The position numbers were made by a program, and so were the translations under genes. The notes beneath the pieces are model-generated. The model was not told the DNA's origin, did not search any database, and saw only the letters and a program-made list of their open reading frames with translations. A stretch of 62,874 bases of DNA, taken from Flavobacterium psychrophilum. Its GTDB lineage: Bacteria > Bacteroidota > Bacteroidia > Flavobacteriales > Flavobacteriaceae. Below, one piece after another: positions 58,752 to 62,874 of this stretch (its first letter is position 1; every line of letters starts with the position of its first letter). The DNA lies in contig CAMAQD010000020.1 in assembly GCA_945860385.1 (NCBI GenBank), positions 1-62,874 of the forward strand, in the 5' to 3' direction.

Positions 58752-60869
58752 TCAAACCTGATTTATCTTTCTAATTTGTTTGAGTTTATCTTTCAAAAGT
58801 TCCATTTCTTCTCTGTGCTTTTCGATGTTTTTACGAACTTCAAGTACAATAGAATTTTCTTTTTTAGCATTTCTTGTATTTGTAAAAAACTGAATATTAT
58901 TTTCCAGTTGAAAAATTTCATTCTTGATTTCATCAATCTTACGCATCAAGAAAATTTTCTCTCCTTCGAGTTTTCGGGTGTCATTATTCTCCGATAATTG
59001 ATCCATTCTGTTCGAGAAACGCATCATTTCAGAATCCTTTTTACTCAAACTTAATTTTTCGAACAAGGCATCAAGCACTTTATTGAATTTACCTTCTATA
59101 TGTCTTCTTGTGAAAGGGACTCTACCAAACTTTTTCCAAGTTTCGATATGCAGTTTTATAGCTTCTAAATCGGTTTTATGATCACCAGACATTTCAAATG
59201 CTCTCAAGGTTTCTAGGTAGGCTTTCTTGTTGTCAAAAGCTTCTACTTCTTCACTGTTTTCTTCATTTTTTTGCTCTTTTAATTTGTCAAAATAATGATT
59301 GCACGCGTCTTTAAATTCAATCCAAATTTTGTCGGAATATTTTCTTGGTACATGACCTATTTGTTTCCATTCTTCCTGAATTTGCTTCATTATTGGTGTA
59401 GTCAAAGCAAAATCGGTACTTTCCTGAAGTTCTTTGGCTTTAGCAACAAGAGCTGTTTTACGGCTTAAATTGTTGTTTTGGTCTTTTTTGATGTCTTTAT
59501 AAAACGAATTTTTAAAAGAATTAAAATTTCTTACTGCTGTTTTAAAAGCAGCCCAAGTTTCTTCATTCACTTCAGATGGTACTTTTCCAGCTGAGAAAAA
59601 AGCAGTTCTCAAAGCTTCCACTTTTTCAATTTGGTTGAGCCATTGGGAGTGAGCGTTTACTTTTTCGGTAGCCAAAACTTCAATTTTGGCAATTATTTCT
59701 TTTTTCTTTTCTAAATTTTCAAGTTCTGTTCCTCTCATTTTTTCGAACAAAACTTCACGTTTGTCGTGCATTTGTTTGGTTAAGTCGCTAAACTTATTCC
59801 AAATTTCGTCACGGTGTTCTCTTGAAACGGGACCTATATCTTCCTTCCAGATTTTGTGTAAATCCTGTAATTCTCGGAACGCTTTGTTGATGTCGGCTTC
59901 GTTTACCAATTCTTCTACACGGGCAACAATTTTTTGTTTTTGCTCTAGATTGTGTTTAAAATCAAGGTCTCGCGCTTCTCTGTCAAGGTGCAAATAATCA
60001 TAGAAATTTTCTACGTGAAAATGATAATTGTTCCAAACGTGGTTGTATTTGTCTTTCGGAATTGGTCCTGCATTTTTCCATCGCTCTCTCAAATCATTAA
60101 AATGCTTCAAGGTATCTTTGATGTTTTCCTGCGGATTGATAAGCTCTTTTAGTTCCTCGACAATTGCCAGTCTGTTTTCTAAGTTCGTTTTCAGGTTAGT
60201 TTGCAAACTTTTAAAATGGGCATTTTTATTGTCTCTGTACAACGAATAAAATTGATCAAATTCTGTTTTTAGAGGCGAATGATAAGCGAATTCTTCAGTT
60301 GTATCTGGATTTTCAGCAAGAAATTCCTCTTTTTTCTCTTCTAGAAGATGGTAGTATTTGGATAAGAATGATTTTTTAATTTCTTCAACATGATCTTTAA
60401 CCGACATCACTTTTTCATTGGTAACCAAATTTTTCAATTCGACAATAAGTGATTCTAATGAAAGCGCGTCATAATCCAGCATCGGGATGTCGTGGCGTTC
60501 TTTCAGGGTTTCATCTTCGCTTTCTTCGGCATTATTATCCGCAATGGCGTCGATAATGGTTTCTGTTTCAGACATTTTTGGTTCAGCAATAGTTTCGATT
60601 TCCGCTACAGCAGGTTCAGCCGATTCCGTTTCGATAGTCATAGGAACTTCAATTTCATCTGCAATTGTACTTTCATGTGATGCAACTGCTTCAATTTCAG
60701 TTTCTACGATGCTGTCGGTAACTGTTTCAACATTTTCTTCTGCTAAATCGCTAGATTCAATTGCTTGAACTTCTTCTAAAACTATAGGGTCAGCTTGTGG
60801 CGTTTCAACCAAATTGTTTTCTAAATTTCCATCTGCTTCAAGCAGGTTATCATTCTTTTCTTCTAACAT
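58752..60869 (-). CDS. DUF349 repeat protein
   Basis: A 705-residue, highly charged, helical protein. The first 130 residues are acidic and low in complexity (Glu, Ala, Ile, Val), probably disordered. The rest contains several DUF349 repeats of about 70 residues, each with a W-x2-A/I-G-x-V/I-P core: RWKNAGPIPKDKYN, IWKEDIGPVSREHRDEIW, EWKQIGHVPRKYSDKIW, TWKKFGRVPFTRRHIEGKF. A C-terminal coiled coil (about 640-700) ends it. The function of DUF349 proteins in Bacteroidota is unknown. It is a single gene. Confidence 0.93.
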   Translation of the reverse strand: MLEEKNDNLLEADGNLENNLVETPQADPIVLEEVQAIESSDLAEENVETVTDSIVETEIEAVASHESTIADEIEVPMTIETESAEPAVAEIETIAEPKMSETETIIDAIADNNAEESEDETLKERHDIPMLDYDALSLESLIVELKNLVTNEKVMSVKDHVEEIKKSFLSKYYHLLEEKKEEFLAENPDTTEEFAYHSPLKTEFDQFYSLYRDNKNAHFKSLQTNLKTNLENRLAIVEELKELINPQENIKDTLKHFNDLRERWKNAGPIPKDKYNHVWNNYHFHVENFYDYLHLDREARDLDFKHNLEQKQKIVARVEELVNEADINKAFRELQDLHKIWKEDIGPVSREHRDEIWNKFSDLTKQMHDKREVLFEKMRGTELENLEKKKEIIAKIEVLATEKVNAHSQWLNQIEKVEALRTAFFSAGKVPSEVNEETWAAFKTAVRNFNSFKNSFYKDIKKDQNNNLSRKTALVAKAKELQESTDFALTTPIMKQIQEEWKQIGHVPRKYSDKIWIEFKDACNHYFDKLKEQKNEENSEEVEAFDNKKAYLETLRAFEMSGDHKTDLEAIKLHIETWKKFGRVPFTRRHIEGKFNKVLDALFEKLSLSKKDSEMMRFSNRMDQLSENNDTRKLEGEKIFLMRKIDEIKNEIFQLENNIQFFTNTRNAKKENSIVLEVRKNIEKHREEMELLKDKLKQIRKINQV

Positions 60870-61436
60870 TTTTTCAATGTTTAAGGGTTCATTTTTTTTT
60901 TGAATGCGAAAGATACTAAAGGTTGTTCAAAATTCAAAGGAATTCCCTTATTTATAGTTGTTTTATGTTGATGGCGGAGATTGTTATAAAGCCATTTCCT
61001 ACTTATAATTGCTAATTTGAAGCCAAATAGCTGTGGATTTGTAAAAATAGTGATGTTAAATTTAAGGAAATGTAGATTTTGTTGAGAATTTATAAATTAA
61101 TATAATTCATAAAAAAATCAGTAATAATGACTTTTTTACGGATTAAGTTTGTAGTATTATTTCCTGAAATTTTTGGGATAGAGTGTTCAAGAGGGTTTTG
61201 ATGTTCGATAATTGATATTCATTTATAAAATCAATTGTCAAGCGGGATGACTATTTATTTTATTGCTATCGTGAATAAATAAAATATACGGATTTGTTCG
61301 AGATTAGGAATATTTGCAATGAATGGCGAGTAGCCATAAATGTCTTTTTTTGCCAACGTTTTGCTGCTTCAAGATGCTTGCGGAATTGATAGCAGAGTAG
61401 TTTTGGTTGTGCATATTTATGATGATAGCACGTAAT
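60870..61436. other. Intergenic region without a clear gene
   Basis: Roughly 570 bases, AT rich. It presumably contains the DUF349 promoter at its left end, but no TAnnTTTG box with good spacing was found. At 61250-61436 there are short overlapping minus-strand frames that begin inside the adjacent inverted repeat; they lack any recognisable protein and are treated as non-coding. The part near 61310-61400 has the texture of an old repeat or element remnant. Confidence 0.4.
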
Positions 61437-61500
61437 CCCAATCGCTCGGATATATAAAATAGTTCTTGTAGGGATAGCGCGGATTTGCAATCCGTGCCCA
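61437..61500 (+). repeat. Left inverted repeat of the RAYT unit
   Basis: Outer arm CCCAATCGCTCGGATAT, a variable middle, and the inner arm GATAGCGCGGATTTGCAATC continuing to 61500. It lies 14 bases before the transposase stop codon. Confidence 0.8.
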
Positions 61501-61513
61501 CCCCAACAATCCA

Positions 61514-62068
61514 CTAAAACAATTCTAACAAAATGACTTCTAATTCATAATCCAATCCTGCATAATTTCTTGCTGAACTAAAATAATAGTCTTCTGGAAG
61601 AGTTACAATTTTTTCTTTTACAGGGTTATTGTGGATGTAATTTATCTTTTGTTTAATGAACCAGTTACTTTGGACAATTTCAGCGTGATACCCGCCTTGC
61701 CAAACTTTATATTTTTGGTCTTTTTTGAGATGTTCACAAGACTTTTGAAAATAATCCAGCATCCATTCTCTTCTGCTCTCAGGCTCTTCTTGTATGGTTT
61801 TTACAATTTGTTTAGAAGTAAATTTCTTGAAATCACGCATAATATCCGATAGAATAAAACCATCTGTGCCCTTGCAAAATAAATGCAAATGACTAGACAT
61901 CAAACAATAGGCGTAAATTTCTAAACCTTTCTTTTCTTGGCAATGTTTCAATGCATTGGTGATAACGTATTTTTGGTTTAATCTTGTAAAAACATCCAGC
62001 CAGCCTACTGTTGTAATGGTTATAAAATAAGCTTCATCTGTGGTTGTGGCTTTGTATTTTGTTGACAT
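61514..62068 (-). CDS. REP-associated tyrosine transposase (Y1, IS200-like)
   Basis: A 184-residue HUH endonuclease. The start AYFITITTVGWLDVFTR is followed by the metal-binding His-x-His in YCLMSSHLHLFCKG and the catalytic Tyr region in KQKINYIHNNPVKEKIV. This is the RAYT subgroup of the IS200/IS605 transposases, which act on REP-like hairpins rather than on a mobile copy of themselves. The flanking repeats with hairpins support this. Intact, with no frameshift. Confidence 0.92.
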   Translation of the reverse strand: MSTKYKATTTDEAYFITITTVGWLDVFTRLNQKYVITNALKHCQEKKGLEIYAYCLMSSHLHLFCKGTDGFILSDIMRDFKKFTSKQIVKTIQEEPESRREWMLDYFQKSCEHLKKDQKYKVWQGGYHAEIVQSNWFIKQKINYIHNNPVKEKIVTLPEDYYFSSARNYAGLDYELEVILLELF

Positions 62069-62147
62069 TTTTTTGTTTTAAAGATACAAAAAAAGCTATA
62101 TGTTAATATATAGCTGTTTATTGATTTGTAATACTTGAGTTTCTATG

Positions 62148-62212
62148 TGGGCACGGATTGCAAATCCGCGCTATCCACATGAGGATGTTTATTACATATC
62201 CGAGCGATCGGG
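62148..62212 (-). repeat. Right inverted repeat of the RAYT unit
   Basis: Reverse complement of the left copy in its first 28 and last 17 bases; the 20 middle bases differ. It ends just before the stop codon of the gene at 62216. A small hairpin AGCTATAT-GTTA-ATATAGCT-like sequence near 62090-62113 lies between this repeat and the transposase start and may be part of its promoter region. Confidence 0.8.
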
Positions 62213-62215
62213 TTT

Positions 62216-62677
62216 TTATCTATTTTTCAACTGCTTTTCGGGAAACAAAATCATTTTATTTTCATTTTCTAATGGTTCAAAATAAAAGTTCATTAATTCG
62301 GGTTCTTTTTCAGTATTAAAAGACAAAATGAATCTTAAGCTATCACACTTTAAATAGTATTCATATATAAATGCATTTTGGTCAATTCCGCCAACACTTT
62401 TTTGAGTAAAGAAGTCAACAAACTTTCCATCTTTGCTTTTCCAATCACATTTTTCTCTAATTCCGATAAGAACTGGATCTAATTGTTCTTTAGGGAAAAA
62501 CTTAACGGGAAATTTTTCAGCAATATTTGGGTTGTCTAAGTTATTTATAATGTAATCTGCTTTCTCTTTAGCTAAGTTAAAGTTTTGCATCTTTCTGTAA
62601 CCATAAAAACTAATTACGCCTACAATTATAATTAATACTCCGGCTATGATTCCAATAATTTTCAATGCTTTTTTCAT
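62216..62677 (-). CDS. Membrane-anchored protein of unknown function
   Basis: A 153-residue protein with one N-terminal helix (IIGIIAGVLIIIVGVISFYG) behind a Lys-rich start (MKKALK), so it is likely anchored in the inner membrane with the rest outside. The remainder (for example FPVKFFPKEQLDPVL, then EPELMNFYFEPLE) shows no motif I recognise. The RAYT unit is inserted directly at its 3' end, leaving the coding part apparently intact. Confidence 0.65.
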   Translation of the reverse strand: MKKALKIIGIIAGVLIIIVGVISFYGYRKMQNFNLAKEKADYIINNLDNPNIAEKFPVKFFPKEQLDPVLIGIREKCDWKSKDGKFVDFFTQKSVGGIDQNAFIYEYYLKCDSLRFILSFNTEKEPELMNFYFEPLENENKMILFPEKQLKNR

Positions 62678-62874
62678 TTCTGTTATGTTAGGTTTAGGTT
62701 TTACGATTCGTTCTGAAAATGGCTACTAACGTTCCGCCTTTAGTTTGCATTAATAAATAATTTAGTATTTTTCCGAAGAAGAAACGGGTGAACTAAAACG
62801 TTTCGTAGGGTAGTGACCTAAAAGCGGCATAAGACCCGTTTCTACTTTCGGACTTGCAAGTACTACTTGGAATG
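62678..62874. other. Window end: non-coding stretch with an inverted repeat
   Basis: No gene is seen. The arm at 62773-62789 (CCGAAGAAGAAACGGGT) is nearly the reverse complement of 62834-62851 (ACCCGTTTCTACTTTCGG), with about 44 bases between. It could be a structured RNA, the edge of an element, or a terminator without T run. The window ends too soon to decide. Confidence 0.4.

Larger units (their letters stand above)
61437..62212. mobile_element. RAYT (REP-associated tyrosine transposase) unit
   Basis: A transposase gene is flanked by long imperfect inverted repeats. The left copy is 61437-61500, the right is 62148-62212. Outer parts (CCC[A/G]ATCGCTCGGATAT) and inner parts (28 bases, GATAGCGCGGATTTGC and on) are identical, while about 20 middle bases differ. 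Each inner part holds a small hairpin CGGATT-TGC-AATCCG. The right repeat ends 4 bases before the stop of the next gene. This fits a REP/BIME-like element with its cognate RAYT. Confidence 0.78.

Noticed and set aside
61266..61514. Minus-strand frames of 65 and 82 residues left of the RAYT unit
   Set aside because: They start within the inverted repeat, overlap each other and show no recognisable protein. More likely non-coding or remnant DNA.
62686..62728. Integron attC-like ends (GTTAGGT and CTACTAAC)
   Set aside because: GTTAGGT precedes the AAC-ending box on the plus strand, the reverse of the attC order, and CTACTAAC does not fit RYYYAAC. No integrase is seen.

Overview
The window looks like a chromosome segment of a low-GC Bacteroidota member, most probably Flavobacterium or a close relative. 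The grounds are the gene families (fused cbb3 subunits, 2TM-domain proteins, a GxxExxY protein, DUF5606, a TonB-dependent receptor with a carboxypeptidase-like N-terminal domain), the repeated TAnnTTTG promoter boxes typical of this phylum, and A-rich regions instead of Shine-Dalgarno sites. Genus is inferred from general knowledge; no search was run.

Layout. 1-94 is the 3' end of a 5S rRNA gene with its terminator. 1123-14189 (minus strand) holds korAB (2-oxoacid:ferredoxin oxidoreductase) followed by an 11-gene complex I operon, nuoABCDHIJKLMN, with no nuoE, nuoF or nuoG, and a small conserved-looking gene at its end. Divergently at 14339-18365 lie a dicluster ferredoxin and a full pyruvate:ferredoxin oxidoreductase. 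18632-25358 holds pyrG, yidC and mixed housekeeping or unknown genes. 25496-31719 is a compact module: TonB-dependent receptor, DUF2141 protein, secreted protein, LytS-type kinase with a 2TM tail, two free 2TM proteins and a LytTR response regulator. 31826-36614 holds csbD, a CDP-alcohol phosphatidyltransferase, heme A synthase, cca, a small inverted-repeat element with a GxxExxY gene, and a tsaC-like gene. 36608-41408 is a surface-glycan cluster (four glycosyltransferases and a Kdo-kinase-like protein). 41467-47258 holds dapD, ruvX, a FUSC transporter, def, a DUF5606 gene and mazG. 47355-58611 is a microaerobic respiration block: an Fnr-like regulator, ccoI, ccoS, ccoNO, ccoQ, ccoP, ccoG, ccoH, a TauE/SafE-like protein, a YdcH-like protein and hemN. 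The end holds a DUF349 protein, a RAYT transposase inside long inverted repeats, and a membrane-anchored unknown.

How it may work together. KorAB and PFOR would reduce ferredoxin, the NADH-module-less Nuo could oxidise it and pump protons into the quinone pool, and the cbb3 oxidase would be a terminal acceptor at low oxygen. A palindrome (ATGATAATTATCAT type) supports this link. It occurs at ccoI, ccoS, hemN and, in degenerate form, between korA and the ferredoxin gene. In every case its centre lies 35.5-36.5 bases from the last base of a TAnnTTTG-like box. At the korA/ferredoxin site one palindrome is correctly placed for both divergent promoters. The likely reader is the Fnr-like protein at 47355-48041.

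A second circuit is visible in the LytTR module. The receptor and DUF2141 promoters carry LytTR-type direct repeats with a 21-bp period, each at an identical distance from the promoter box. No CRISPR array, phage or tRNA gene was recognised.
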